NCBI GenBank assembly: GCA_008638375.1
Contig: CM018051.1
Coordinates: 13,198,369-13,262,368, forward strand
Direction: 5' to 3'
Source: Nyssa sinensis
Lineage: Eukaryota; Streptophyta; Magnoliopsida; Cornales; Nyssaceae
DNA length: 64,000 bases
In this document: one piece after another, positions 50,051 through 62,510 of the stretch
Layout: every line of letters starts with the position of its first letter
Position numbering within the stretch: position 1 is the first letter of the stretch
Program-made: the position numbers and the translations under genes
The notes under the pieces: model-generated
Database searches by the model: none
The model's input: only the letters and a program-made list of their open reading frames with translations
Told to the model about the DNA's origin: nothing

Positions 50051-53000
50051 ATGGAGGCAGAATTCATAACACAGTGGGACTTCTCTGACCCAATCGCCAC
50101 CACCTCCACAGCCGGCGACGAGTACCACAAAGGCTCAGACACCCGGCGGAGAATATGTACCAACGGTTGCGATAGACCAATAAACGCGTGCCTCTGCCAC
50201 GTAATCCCCAAAGAACCCATCTTAACATGCAGCCAAGTCGTGATCCTACACCACCCCCACGAGCATCGCCACAAGCTAGCCACTGTTCCAGTGCTCTCCA
50301 AGTGCATTGGCAGCTGTCAAATCCGAATTGGCCGCCGACTCCGCCTCGGTGACTTGCCTCTCCTTGATTCTCTCCACAATGCCGCCCTCGAAAACCCTAA
50401 CCAACCGTTTCGCACTATCTATCTGTTTCCAGGTACGGACTGTTCTTCGCCTTCAGTCGACATTAATCTTTTGAATGAACCACCATTTGATTGGCTTTAT
50501 CGATATAGTATATCAATCACTATTTTTAATATTATTTAGAGGTTTGCGAAAGATTAGGAAAATAGGAATGAATGTCTGCCAATTCAATTGGGGCAAAACC
50601 TGGGGAAAAGAATATTCGCTACATATTTGAAAAAATTGGCCAAATTCTAAAAAAATGATTTAAAGATAAAAGAAAGTTGAAAATTTTATAATTTTAGGTA
50701 AAATTTGTTTTTTTTTTTTTATATTTATTTTGGTATGAATTTTCGGTAAATTTTTTTGATAATTGCTTTTTATTTATTTTTGTAGGCTTGGTTGATAAAT
50801 TCAGTTGAAACGTTTGGAAATTCAGTTGAAATTCCGGGAAATTCAACCAACTAACTAAAGAATTGAAAGTTGCTAACTTCAGAAGGTGGCCTAAAATTTC
50901 GTATATCAATCAAAGTTGAATGGAAAATGATATTTTACAGACTTCATAAATTGATGTAGGACCAGAAATTGTGAGACCAAATTGATGTAGGGAGTGTTAA
51001 GAGGACTTTTTAAGGCTGATTTTTCTTTCTTTTTTTAGATAAGTAAATATTTCATGAAAGGCATTAAGGGGTGCACCACTGTCCATTACTAGGGATGTCA
51101 GTTCAACTCAGTTAGCGGGCTCTCCACCTTGTCTGCCCCCATATGGTACTGATAGGGGGTTGTCATAAGACGAGAGCAACTCATTGTTGATTTAGGTATA
51201 ACTCAATGATCCATAAAAAAAAAAAAAAGCAAGGGAATCCATGGAACTCTAGATATTGGACAATGTAATAGCAAATAATTGATTGTGTCCACATATTTCT
51301 TGCACAAGCAACACCAATTAACAATGATTTAGCTCATCTTAATAAGATTGTCAATGGTAAAATATTTCTAAGAGCTGTTGTCCAAGCAAAGAAAGCAACT
51401 TTGATTGGAGCTTTGGTGCGCCAAATAGCTCTCCAAAAGAAATCCTTCCGTCCTCCACTCCTCAACTCTTGGTAGTATGATTGCACCTCAAACCATACAC
51501 CCCTGAGCATACCCTTGACCCATCTCAGAGAATCATCCTTGCTTCCCACATTGGCCTCATATTGGTATGCGAAAGAACTCCATAATCTCCTCCTCCTCCT
51601 CCTCCCTGTTTTGGAGAGGCTTGTGGAAGAGAACATCCTAAATGATTCCACTCTCAGATAATTTAGTAGCAATCATCAACCATATCTTGCCTATCCTCTG
51701 CAAATGTGAACAATCTCGGAAGGCTGTATAAAATGTTACATCCCTGCACCTTTGGTCTAGCCAGAATCTAACTCTATGACCATCTGTCACCTTCCACCTC
51801 GTGCTTTAAAAATTCATTCCAACCCTTTAGAATACTATTTATAATTATACCACATCTCCAAATCTATTTCCCAAGAGGAGTTTGATTGAACAACCTGAAA
51901 TCTTTAACCCCCAAGTGGCAATTAAATTCATCTCCTGTCCTTCCCGTAACAATTCCCTCTATAGCTTTTCCACTTATGTCCCCATAGAGACTAGAATTGA
52001 AATTAATTACATCAAGTGGGTGGGTGGATTGGATAAAATATATTTCATTAGAGTGAACCTCCTTTCTTTTAAAAGGTATTTTCTCTTCTTGTACCCATGA
52101 ATGATTTGGGATTGTGACATTGCTCATTAAATGTGACTATGGGTTGGTGTTTTTTTTTTAGAGTGGGAAGGGTTGAATGATTGAAGATGGAAAGGGGTTG
52201 GGGTAGTTTTTGAATATTCGGTTGCTGTAATTGCAATAAAATGTTTTTTAAAATTATGGATGGCACGTAGGGTTTTGGTTGTTAAGAAAAGGTACATATC
52301 ATAGGGTTTGGATTAAATCAAAGAGAAGAAAAAGAAAACAAAGAAAGTAGAAGATCATATAATTTCTAAGCATTCTGCCAAAGTCATTACATTACAGTGA
52401 AAAAATGTTGACATGGCATATAAAAGGGAGGGAACAGGCTTAAGGTTTGATTCTTATAGCACAATCAGCTAAAATGTAGATTCTAAGTGTTCCTAACTCT
52501 AATAGGACCTGACTTCTACATCTAGAACCTTAATAGTTTTTTTTCCTTCTTCTGATAAGTATCTAGAACCTTATAGTAAAACCCAATTTAACCACTAAAA
52601 TTACATATCAGAAGAAAAAAGGGGAAAAATTTGCATAACCAAATATATAGCCTCTAAAATAATGTATAAAGACCCAGTATCATTATTTTACTTAAAATAT
52701 AACTAACAATTTCAATTCACATACAACAAATTAAAAAAATATAAAAAATAGACTGCACCACTCTCTTCTTTGACTTTATTTTTTCTTGAGCTTAATATAG
52801 ACTGCATTACTCTTCCCGGTTGGAAAAAAAAGATTACTTGAGCTTTGAAGTGTTGGAAGTATAAATTCATGAATTTTGGACTTGCATCCATGGCTTGGTA
52901 TGAGAAGTTTGAAGTTGATGTCACCCTTTTCACCTTATTTGAGATAGTAAGGAATTGAAGAATGGTCTTTTGTCATTGAATTTCTGTGGAATGAAAAAAT

Positions 53001-56000
53001 CAATTGTTGGAGCACTTGGAGTAGAACACAAATCCTCGAATTGATTTAGAACCAGAAAAGCATTAGCATGCACAATCATTTCGATCTCCTTTCATTTTAG
53101 GATGCCCTCTTTGATATTGACCATCATAGTAACATTCTCAAAATTAATCTCTTTAACCTCTTATTTCATTATAATATCCTCTTGTGATTTAACTTTTATG
53201 CTTGTTCAATTATAAGTGGATAAGTTTTGGGATGACTGTGGGGCATCAATTGTTTGTGAGATTTATTAAAGTATCTTTAGTGCTTTAGCAGGAGAAAGAG
53301 AAATTTTTAAGAGGTTTGGCTTCTCCTTAAGGCACTATAGTAGGCTGAGCGACAGCATATTTTTTGATTTCTTTTGCAATAATAACATATTAGGTCACGC
53401 TTCTGTACTTAGATGTTCAATTTTCTTCTCAATTGGATTGTGAATATACTCAATCTGATTTTCAACATCTTTTTTTTCCTCTGCCTTCTCCTCTTGATAT
53501 TTCTTAACAGTTTCTGCCCTTGTAGGCTTTAAAACAATATTCTCTTTGCTGAACATGAAGAAGTTTGTGCTCACCTTGCCAATGTGATACACATCTTGTT
53601 CTTAGGACAACACACGACCATATAAGATGTGTGTGTAAGTTAGATGATTAACATCACACACCATATAGAATTACTGTAATGACTATGAGAAATAGAAACC
53701 AGGCAGTGTCCTGTTACAAGAATAGAAGTGCTATTGGTCAATATCACCTTGTATCATTTAGGTTGTGGTTCCAGTGTTCCACACTCCATAGGCACCTTTT
53801 AACAATAGATTCAAACACCAAATTCATGTTGCTATCCCCATCAACAATAAGCTTGCAAGTTCTATTCCCACAATGAGCAACACCTCCAAGTCCGCCTCTC
53901 CTACTTCGGTGCAAAAAGGATATGCCTCATAACAGAATGAAGGCAAGTACCCTTATCTTTCTCCTATAAATCTTCATTATTGAATGCTCCATAATCAAAG
54001 CAATATCATCAACTTCATCTTTATGTTGCATTTTCTCCATCTAATGCTCATGTAAGGCTTTGTAAGAGATAGGATCTTTTACTTTATTTATTTTTAATTT
54101 TTTTGATAGTTAAAACAATTCACTAGAGGTGCTAAGGGGGTGCAATCCTTGTTCACATGATGTGTATTGAGAATTGTCTTGAAAACCAAAAAAAGAGAGA
54201 CTGAAACCCTAAACAAAAGCCAAACATTAAAAAGAAAAGAATAGTAAAAGACATTGCCTACATCACCAAAAGGCTACAACCTACAGTGCTTAGCTAACTG
54301 CCTAATAAACATCATTACTCTAATCCTTGGTTCCTCTCCCGTCATAATTGACTAAAACATGCAATTTCTTCAGTACTTTTTTACATTTTGAAGTGGACCT
54401 TGTTGCCCTTCTATTAATGGTTTGCCTTAGAAGCTAATAGTTGGAGGAATGTTTTAGGGATATTATCATGTTTTTATAGTTATTTATTTACATAGTAAGT
54501 TCATATATTAAAGTTAAGAAGATAGTTCTTTATTCTTAAAATAGTTTCTAGTCATCGGATTATTAATTGGGCGTTAGTAATTCAGATAGACTAGCATATG
54601 TCATGTTTGTTTTAATTGAAAATGTGACTAGTGACTATTGACTAGTGTGGATACACTAAAATAGAAATGCGGGTACTTGTCGGAGAACAAGTATATTGGA
54701 CTTGACCAATTGAAAAGAACATCCATATGGAGTTCTACTTATCTGTTGGTTGAGCGTTCTTAGTTACACTTGTGCAAGTGATCCTTAAACCTAAGATATA
54801 ATGGTTGTCTTTGTGTGAGTTATTATACTTCAACAATTCGCTTTGTTTATATTCTAATTACGAAATATAAACATGTATTTTGGTTATAGTGGTTTACACG
54901 TGGAGGCATATGAATGTATAGCATGGGATCTATCAATCTTAAGTAAAGACTAAAGAGAGAATATCTTATGTGATGTTCTAAGATATAACTTTAGATTTTT
55001 TTTGGCCATAGCATGGTGAGATTTAGAAAGGAGTTTCTAATTTTACCAACTTGAGTTGATATTAGTTAGATTAGAATCATTAGACACATATGATTAAGTT
55101 GGGCTTTGACAATAAATTTATATCCAAATAACTTAATCGGGACATTGTGTGATGCAAGGATTGAATTGCGCGGATGGAAAAGTTGACAACCAAATTCCTA
55201 CTATCTAAAGGGTTAGCCATGACATGTTGCTAAATGGCTCTCATAACCAGTAGAAGTCCAAAAAATAATTAATATTAATTATTTATGATAAGGGAGAATT
55301 AGAAGGGTTCCAATTCAAATTAAATTAAAAAGTGTTCTAATTTATAATATTTTTAAGTATTAATCTCTATTACCGAATTAATATAAACTTATGGGTCACA
55401 CATAAAAAGGTGATATGTAACTTGGAAAATTAAGAGGGGCCTTGTTGCAATTAATTTTCAATAATGGTAGTTTTGTAATTTAACCAAAACCTAATATGAC
55501 TAGGAATGTGATTGATTTTATTATAAAATACATGTTAAGGGCTTGAGAACTAGCACTCCTATCCCGACACCAAACTTCAAGCCCTTGCAGTTTCTCTTTT
55601 CTAGTATTTGGAGAATTTTCGGAGCTCTAGGATTCTTCAAGTTTAACTCGTGTGAATACAACTTAAAGACTGGATGCTTGTGTGGTTGTTGTGAATCATA
55701 TTTAAAGTTTTAAAAGGATACTACAATGATAATTACAATCTAACCATCTTGTAGCACATATATTTGTATATAACCATCATAGACTAATATTCGTTTAATT
55801 TTTCCATTGCACATTAGTTGCATGTCGATTCCTAAGACCACCTTAAATCTTGCATTGACATTTTGGTCTCCATGAACTATTGATATCCCTAGACTAATAC
55901 GTTGCTTTATCCTCAGATCCTTCGTATAGAATCCGAGGAATTTATTGAAATCTCCAATTTTTTCATTGCCCAAGTTGACACCTTGCTTGAACACGCCTAC

Positions 56001-59000
56001 CCTTCTTTTATTAGATGTGATATCCCACATTGGTTAGGTGATAAGTGTTTGATTGACATATAAGACACCACAATCCTTGCTATTAATAACTTGGGTTTCA
56101 ACATTTTGGGTCATGAGCTTGGACCTTTTCTTTAGGTTATTAGATTAGCATGCTCGGGGGCATTATAAAGTGTTATCAAAGTTGTTTCCCAAAGGGTAGA
56201 GGCCCTTAGAATGCTCGCTTAATGGGCAGTTGGGAGAGATTTGGATTGATCTCAAGAGGCCGTGTGGTCCTGTTGGGTTGGGGGGAGAATTTGATATCCC
56301 ATATCGGTCATGTGAGAAGTGTTTGATTGGCATATAAGATACCACAAACTTTGTTACAGTTAGAGAATATAATAATAAAGTTACATCATCTCTAACAGCT
56401 TAAGCTTTTAGATGAGTTGGTGATTTTTCATGGTATCAAAGCAGGCAAAAAGGTCCCGAGTTCAAATTTCACCGTCACCCTAACAATATGAATTGATACG
56501 TGTAAGCTCAAAGTGGTCACACGTGAGGGGGCGTGTTAGAGAATATATAATAAAGTTACACCCTCTCAAACATCTTAAGCTTTTAGATGAGTTGGTGGTT
56601 TAATAGTTACTAATAACTTAGCTTAAGTATTTTGGGACATTTAGTTGGACCATTTTGTCAGGTTATTTGGGTCAGGAGGTTTGGGGCGTTACATTAGAAA
56701 TTCCCCCGAATTGCTTGAGACTATAATAAACAACTACCGAACAACATTCTACTAGATCTATGAAATCGCTGTCACCCATCTGGCTTGCAAAATTTGTCCC
56801 ACTATCCGTATCTAAACTAGTATCCACACCTCTATTGTTTGCACCACATCTACATCCAAATCGGAAGTCTAACACACCTCTTCTCTAATTGGAATAAATG
56901 CCAATGAGTCCTCAACCCCACAATTATGGCCATCCTTGTTGACTTATCTCCACCTTCAGTCACAAGCCTCCCAATTTCCACATTGTAAAATTTTGATTGT
57001 GATATCCCCTACCATCCTTTTTGACCACTAAAATCTTAGAAAATAAAGAGACTATTCAAAAGATTCAATGGAAGCTTAACACTTCCCTCCAGGGGCGTCA
57101 ATTTGTGTTGACATGTGTCAAGGCATATACATTCATAAATATGTGTCAACACGAACATGACCCATTTATTAAATGGGTTACAAATTTACACGTGTAGACG
57201 CGATTAATTTGTTTATTTTAATTTTTAATCTTCAAGTGAAAAATTACTTTCTTTTTATAAGTGCAAAAAGGTCTCCAAGTTTGATGAACTTATGATGTGG
57301 GATAAAATAAAGTGAATACCTCTTTTATAAGTGAAATTATTTTCTACACTTTGATAGGCTTTCAATGTGGACGTATTACCTTGACTCATGTTTTAGTTAT
57401 TTTTATTAAGCATGTTAAGTCGCGTTTAACGGTTTGATAGGACTAAAACCTAGACATGACCTGTTTATTAATCGCTTTAAACATGTTGACCCGTTTATGA
57501 TACAATTTCATTTATGCTCAACCCAAACCTGCTAACTTTGTGTTGTATTGTTGTGTCGTGTCAAAAATTGACATCCCTACTTCCCTTCCCCATTTAAAAA
57601 GAATAGTATCCCCTCTTTTCTCCTATGCTTGATTCTTTCCCTGGAAAATGCAACCAAACACTCGAAGCCACATCCCCTCCCTGCTTGCCAGGCTTAAAAT
57701 TATCATCGTTCTTCCCATGACTGACTAGATCCCCATCTTTCCTTCCACCCACTTCGTTTCTTGATCTTCAAGATTAGCACATTCAGCACATCCTTTCCTA
57801 AGCTACCTGAATATGACATCCCTCCAAAATTTTTGAACAAAGCCTCAAGTAGTGGGAATGAACCTTTTGCTGTTTTTTGTTGCACCATACCCAATCCTCC
57901 ATAACCTCTTTTTCTCCCTCTCCTACTGCTCTTCCCTTGATTTCTTCAGCACCTTGCTCTCTGTCTAGGCAAAAACCCCTAATTGTAAAACATATGGCTT
58001 GACCATAGCCCTTCATATCTATTACCTAAATTTGTCCTAGTCCCTTCAAAATGCCCACTTAAAGATTCCCAATCCACTTTCTGTCATTTGGTAGTTTGGG
58101 CTAGGTCAGTCAACTCTTTTAAAAGCATGTCTTGTTATGCAATAGTTGGTTAACACTACAGCTTGGTCCACTACCACTAGCCTACTTAACAATTGGACTA
58201 TATCTTCACTAGGTTTGTCCCACCCTTTGGCGATTTGAGCTTTGGGCTGCAATTGGGTCACAGCTTTCATTTTATCTCTAATAGGCCACTTACCCTTTTT
58301 GTCTTAAGTAAACCGATCCTTCCCTGGTTGAAGTCTACTCTTAACTTGGTCTTGCCTGATTTGGACTCCCTACCCCTATATGTCAAGCGATCATGTGACC
58401 AGTCCAATCCTTTTTAATTTCTGTTTGGTTAACTCTTGTATTCTTCTCTCAAGTCTCGTGCTTTATCTCCAAACTTTCCAAAACCTCCACATGCCACAAC
58501 ATCCATTCTCTCACTCACCATGTTCATCTTGACTGGATGCTTTAACATTAGGGTAGGCAGCCTTTGCCTCCTCCTTGACTCAGCTATCCATCATTTTTTT
58601 CTCTAGAAATGATGGCTCATATTAGATCTTCCTTATCTTGCCTCCATTGATGTCCCAAGCCCCTAAACTCCTTGGCATCAACGAACCTATGGGACGTGAC
58701 ACCGGTATAAAGTCCCCCCACATGTATCTCATTTTTTTGATAAGTAAAGGTAAAGTTAATTTCATTAGAAATTCCAAAAAAGGGGGCGTGCCAAGTACAC
58801 GAGGAGAATAAAAAGACACACACCTCACCACAAAAGTATATCGCTAAAAAGTCTACAAAATAATCTTTAGATTTATAGTAACTTTGGACAATCCAAGAAT
58901 ACAACGTATGTATGAATTCCATTTCAATTCATTCATAACCCTTCTAATAGCAAAATTTAAAAAAAAAATCATTCATACTACTTTCTTTTCCTTCAAAAAT

Positions 59001-60868
59001 CCGCCTATTGCGTTCCTGCAACACACAACATACAGGGAAAGAGCTTTTTTAACCCACACTTGCTTGCCCCTTCTATACTTCCATCGATGTTTCCAACGTT
59101 TGAACAAATCCACCTCCCTCCCTGGCATGACCAATGAGAAACCAAATAAAGAGAATACTAGGGACCACAACCCCCTTCCACCGAGCAATGAAAAAATTGA
59201 TGATGCACTGTCTCCTTCAACACAACACATACAACACCTGTTAAATGAATGATTAAAGATGGAAAGAGGTTGGGTTTGTCCTTCAAAGTGTCAGTTGCTA
59301 GAATCTCAGTAAAACATTGTTGGAATTTTGGACAATGCCTATCTAGAGTTCTGGGTGATAGGAAAAGTTTTATATTGTAAAGAATAGATTAAGGTTATGA
59401 AAGTAGGCTTTAGGACTGAAATTGTTATTAAAATTGAAATTTCTGCTTAAGAAAATGAAGAAGAAAGTTGAATAAGATCCTACAAATTGCTCTACAGTAT
59501 TTAGGCATCATACTTAAGGATTTGAATTGTAGCACATAATTCCAGAAGGAACATAATTGTTGGGAAGTTTCTCTAGTACATTTTCTCTGTCAAAATGAAT
59601 GCATTTTAAAGCTAAACCTAGACTTCTAGCTATTTCTAACTCTAACAGGAGTTAAAGTTCATATTTAGAAACTTAGACTTCAACAAGTAAAACCTAGTAT
59701 AAATCTAATAAAAATTTTATATATAGACCCAATATTGTAACTTTAACCGAAAATGACCCATAGATCAATACTAGGCACATTTACAACAAATTAGAAATGA
59801 TCAAAATACCTTAACTCCCTAAGAAATAAGAAAACATAGATTACTTGAACTACCCACACTATTTTAAAGAAACACAACATGAGACCACTGAAAGTAAAAC
59901 TTGATTCAAGAGGTCCCAACTTGAAATCAAGCCAAATTTTGAAATTTATCTCTTTTTTATATATGCATTTCCGAGAGCTTCCTTGAACTGCATCAGAAAT
60001 TCTATTCTTATAGATACAATATGATGCTTGTAAAAAAATTGGTGCCTAATTCTCCCATTTGCGTGTATGAAAACTCTATATAGAACTTCTATTTTTATAG
60101 TATTGCTCAATTTGAATTGGGACTGCACCCTGAAATTGCCTGTAAATTTGTATCATAGAAAGACTAACAAATCGTAAAAAAAATTCGCTTGACTTGTTGA
60201 TTTTAGCCCTTTTTTTATCAGTACTGATTTTAGCCATTTTGTTCCATAAATGTATGTCAAATTTTTTAACTTTGGGAATGATTTATAAACTTCTTTTTGG
60301 GGATAAAGTAATAGATGATTAAAATCTTAATTTAATAATGGGGCCCATCACTCTTGAGGTTTTTGGTCTTATTGTTATGCTAATGTGGCAAGATTTAAGT
60401 TATCATGTATCCTTTTCAGGTACAGATCTGTCACCTTCAATGGAGATTAGCAAGTGGAAATCTTCATTTAATGATGCTTGTGTGAACAATTGTGTTTTGA
60501 TTGCTTTTGATGGGACTTGGAAGCATGCAAAGGAGATGGTACAATCAAGTTTACCATTTTTGTCTAAGTTTGCCACTCGTGTTTGTTTAAATTATGATGT
60601 TGGGATAAATGGTGGGACAATATATGATTCGGATTTGATTCTTAGAAAGGAGCCTTTTAGTGGTTGTATGAGTACAATGGAGGCTGTTGCACGAGCTTTG
60701 CGGGTTCTTGAGCCTAATGGGGTTGAGATTGAGGAAACTCTGGTTGGCATTTTAAGGGCCATGGTTAGTTTTCAAGCTTGTCATTTGAAGCCCATGAAGC
60801 CGAGGCCAAAGTTATTCAAGAAGGGAAAGCAGGATGAGAAAAATCAGAGGACTGAAGTGTGCGGTTAG
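50051..60868 (+). CDS. DTW-domain tRNA-uridine aminocarboxypropyltransferase (DTWD2/TapT-like), two exons
   Basis: Exons 50051-50432 and 60420-60868 join in frame (intron phase 1, 9987 bp, GT-AG) to 276 codons plus TAG. The family moves the 3-amino-3-carboxypropyl group of S-adenosylmethionine to uridine in the tRNA D-loop (acp3U; human DTWD2 and bacterial TapT/YfiP are known examples). Visible motifs: cysteine cluster C36-x3-C40-DRP-x3-C47-x-C49 (a probable metal site); HHPHE (67-71); the DTW signature as FDGTWKHAKEM (D158, T160, W161); STMEA (212-216). A lysine-rich tail follows (255-270). The start is the ATG at 50051, shortly before the conserved cysteine cluster. Exon 1 is GC-rich and exon 2 is not. 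The reading frame is intact. In plants the exact tRNA target is inferred. Confidence 0.92.
51037..51930 (-). mobile_element. L1 3' part in the DTWD2 intron, with a nested A-tailed insert
   Basis: Starts ttttttagataagtaaata (L1 tail inverted). The minus strand codes ORF2 tail pieces: FFWRAIWRTKAPIKVAFFAWT near 51400 and LGVKDFRLFNQTPLGK near 51880. Between about 51090 and 51231 there is a plus-oriented segment ending in A14, which could be a nested SINE-like insert. Confidence 0.7.
52176..52850. repeat. Direct repeat copy 1 (candidate LTR)
   Basis: Begins tgaatgattgaagatggaaa. It aligns over several hundred bases, with gaps, to 59245-59850 in the same direction: tcctaactctaataggac / ttctaactctaacaggag, then tagtaaaaccca / aagtaaaaccta, then acatacaacaaatta / catttacaacaaatta, then agattacttgagct / agattacttgaact. 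The two copies bracket the Ty3/gypsy piece. Confidence 0.55.
52537..52560 (-). mobile_element. Micro-insertion with L1-like tail (24 bp)
   Basis: Flanked by atctagaaccttaatag (52520-52536) and atctagaaccttatag (52561-52576). The insert inverted reads acttatcagaagaaggaaaa plus more A; acttatca equals the L1 3' end at 40550. It lies inside direct repeat copy 1. Confidence 0.75.
53280..53960 (-). mobile_element. Ty3/gypsy pol remnant (aspartic protease region)
   Basis: Broken minus-strand frames match the plant gypsy protease region: VAHCGNRTCKLIVDGDSN (active-site-like DG-S) near 53850, VFESIVKR next, then FFMFSKENIVLKPTRAE near 53540 followed by a charged linker. Stops and frameshifts are frequent. 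Reverse transcriptase and integrase were not found nearby, so the element is incomplete. Confidence 0.6.
54095..54330 (-). mobile_element. L1 3'-tail fragment
   Basis: tttttttgatagttaaaaca, then ggtgctaagggggtgcaatcc, parallels the L1 tails at 51037 and 58733. Further boundaries are not clear. Confidence 0.45.
54331..56010. other. DTWD2 intron, no clear features
   Basis: Sequence of the possible gypsy-type interior. A 96-codon minus-strand ORF at 55740-56030 has no motif I recognise. Confidence 0.35.
56016..56693 (+). mobile_element. Outer TRIM retrotransposon, interrupted by a second TRIM
   Basis: Two direct LTRs: 56016-56167 (starts tgtgatatcccacattgg) and 56289-56693 (starts tttgatatcccatatcgg; this copy contains the inner element). 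The interior of about 120 bp starts with a primer-binding-like tgttatcaaag and ends with a polypurine-like ttggggggagaa. Flanks ttaga at 56011-56015 and 56694-56698 are a perfect 5-bp duplication. There is no coding capacity, as expected for a TRIM. Confidence 0.85.
56358..56605 (+). mobile_element. Inner TRIM retrotransposon, complete, 248 bp
   Basis: LTRs of about 72 bp at 56358-56430 (agttagagaatataataata...) and 56534-56605 (tgttagagaatatataataa...), both containing cttaagcttttagatgagtt. The primer-binding site tggtatcaaagc directly follows the left LTR (56431-56442), and the polypurine tract gtgagggggcg precedes the right LTR. A perfect 5-bp duplication gttac lies at 56353-56357 and 56606-56610. 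It is inserted in the right LTR of the outer TRIM; the outer left LTR at about 56094 shows the unoccupied site. Confidence 0.9.
56699..58730. other. DTWD2 intron with unclassified decayed coding-like sequence
   Basis: Minus-strand pieces between about 57700 and 58560 keep short open frames with frequent stops and could be an old retroelement ORF1 or gag. No diagnostic motif was found. No active gene is indicated. Confidence 0.3.
58733..59244 (-). mobile_element. 5'-truncated L1 3' part in the DTWD2 intron
   Basis: Starts tttttttgataagtaaaggt. The minus strand codes the ORF2 tail (CCMC, then LVFSLFGFSLVMPGREVDLFKRWK near 59100-59180). It abuts direct repeat copy 2 on its right. Confidence 0.75.
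59245..59850. repeat. Direct repeat copy 2 (candidate LTR)
   Basis: Begins tgaatgattaaagatggaaa and is related to 52176-52850 in the same direction. The exact right end is not clear. Confidence 0.5.
60209..60224 (-). mobile_element. Micro-insertion with L1-like tail (16 bp)
   Basis: ctttttttatcagtac lies between perfect 11-bp repeats tgattttagcc (60198-60208 and 60225-60235). Inverted it reads gtactgat plus A7. About 195 bases before the exon 2 acceptor of the DTWD2-type gene. Confidence 0.55.
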
Positions 60869-61969
60869 TGATTTTGAATTTAGTTGAGAGTTTGATTTGA
60901 TTCATTTGTTTTGAATCTGGTAATGATGTTAGACTTTGAGATAGCGTTCTTTTAATTGAATTTTATTTGGGAGTAATAATTTGCCCTATCCTTTGGATAT
61001 TTTTTTGTATTGTTACATGCACAAGTGATCATGCTTTTCCATTCAACTCATTAACGACGAAAACATTGATTTAGGAACATAATATAAGGTCGAGAATACA
61101 TCTATTGTCGACTATGTTTCTATTTAGTACAAGTTTGTGATTTGACATGCATTATGCTTTATAATTCTGGATAGTCTTTGTACTATGATGTATCTTGGTT
61201 GCCATTTTAGTTGATTATGTGCTTGCCATACTACATCAGTTGGGGCATCACTCATAATGAAGCGGAAAGAACGATGCCATTCATTTTATAAAAGAAAAAA
61301 AAAATGGTGGCGTCCCCTCCTCCCTCTTTCTTTTTGCTTTTTTATGGACCTAGGGGGAATGGGGGTAGTTTGGAAGGGGCTTGGACTGAGATAGTTCCAA
61401 ATTCATGCTAGCAAAGGCAGTGCCACTCTGGCACTAGCCTTTTTTTTGTTTTTTCAGCGTGTTGCTGCAATAACACTTGGAGATTAGGGAGTTATCAGCA
61501 CTTAAGATGGTGATTAATGGATGTTAATTCTGTGGAGGCATGAATATCATCATCTTAATCTTGTTTTTCATTGTTTAGTATTTTTGTTTTGTGAATAGTA
61601 CAATGATACACAATACACACGTGGTAGAGGGATCAAAATGTGGAACCCATTGGATATGAACTAAGCTAAGGCTTGTTGGTGAGAAAATCCATGTTGGTGT
61701 TAACATGCTCAATACTGAATCTATTAGGTCAATCTTTGTAACCCTATGAATTTTCATGCCATTCTTCTAGCTATTTGATCTACAATTCTATGGAAAAATA
61801 TCATGATAAATATTGACGTGGTAGCTGTTACTTCGTTAAGAGGAGGACATATTCACTTGGTAGTGAGTCGAGTCTTAATTTATGTTTATTTTGAACTGTT
61901 ATCTTGTCGATATAGTTTAATTAATGTTTAGTAAGCTTTAGGAGTCAAGGGTATTTTGATAATTTTGAG
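60869..61969. other. 3' flank of the DTWD2-type gene, nothing recognised
   Basis: Probably 3' UTR followed by intergenic sequence; no clear poly(A) signal or terminator could be chosen. Confidence 0.4.
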
Positions 61970-62495
61970 CTAAGAAGCCTGGATACGGACATGGGATATG
62001 AATACGACACGGACACACAGACACATCATTTCTAAAAAAAGTAGGACACAAACACTTCAGGGACACGTTGAATATTTATAAATTTTTTATATTTTTTATA
62101 TGACCATATAATAAAAATCTAACGTTATTTCAATTAAAATTGGCATAAAAACATATAAATTACAAAAATATTACTAAGATATTAAAATAACAAAACTATT
62201 AAATAAAAATTCAAGAACTTCTTCATTTAATCATCAATATCCATGATTCAAGTTCCAAAACAAATTTACTAGCTATTACATAGAATATATATATGTGTGT
62301 GTGTGTGTGTGTGTAACTAAAAAAAGAAGAGGAGAAACGGAGGGAAAAAATCCATACAAAAAGAAGAAAAAAAAAATGTGTCCATAACGTGTAATTCAAA
62401 AAAATAAAATAAAAATTTGGACACTTTTTTTTCAAGTGTTCGACATGTGTCCGACACGGACACGTGAGCCAAAATAGAATATCCGTGCTTCATAG
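61970..62495. mobile_element. Inverted-repeat element with 8-bp TSD
   Basis: Left end ctaagaagcctggatacgga and right end inverted ctatgaagcacggatattct are similar, and both continue into cgacacggacac / cgtgtcggacac words. A perfect attttgag duplication flanks it (61962-61969 and 62496-62503), which suits an hAT-type non-autonomous element. A (GT)n tract lies near 62293-62313. Confidence 0.7.
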
Positions 62496-62510
62496 ATTTT
62501 GAGATGTGCT

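Noticed and set aside
60338..60419. ATG at 60338 as the start of a 176-codon DTW gene
   Set aside because: The first 27 codons are intron sequence. The acceptor cag at 60417-60419 and the phase fit with exon 1 at 50051-50432 give the full domain with its cysteine cluster.
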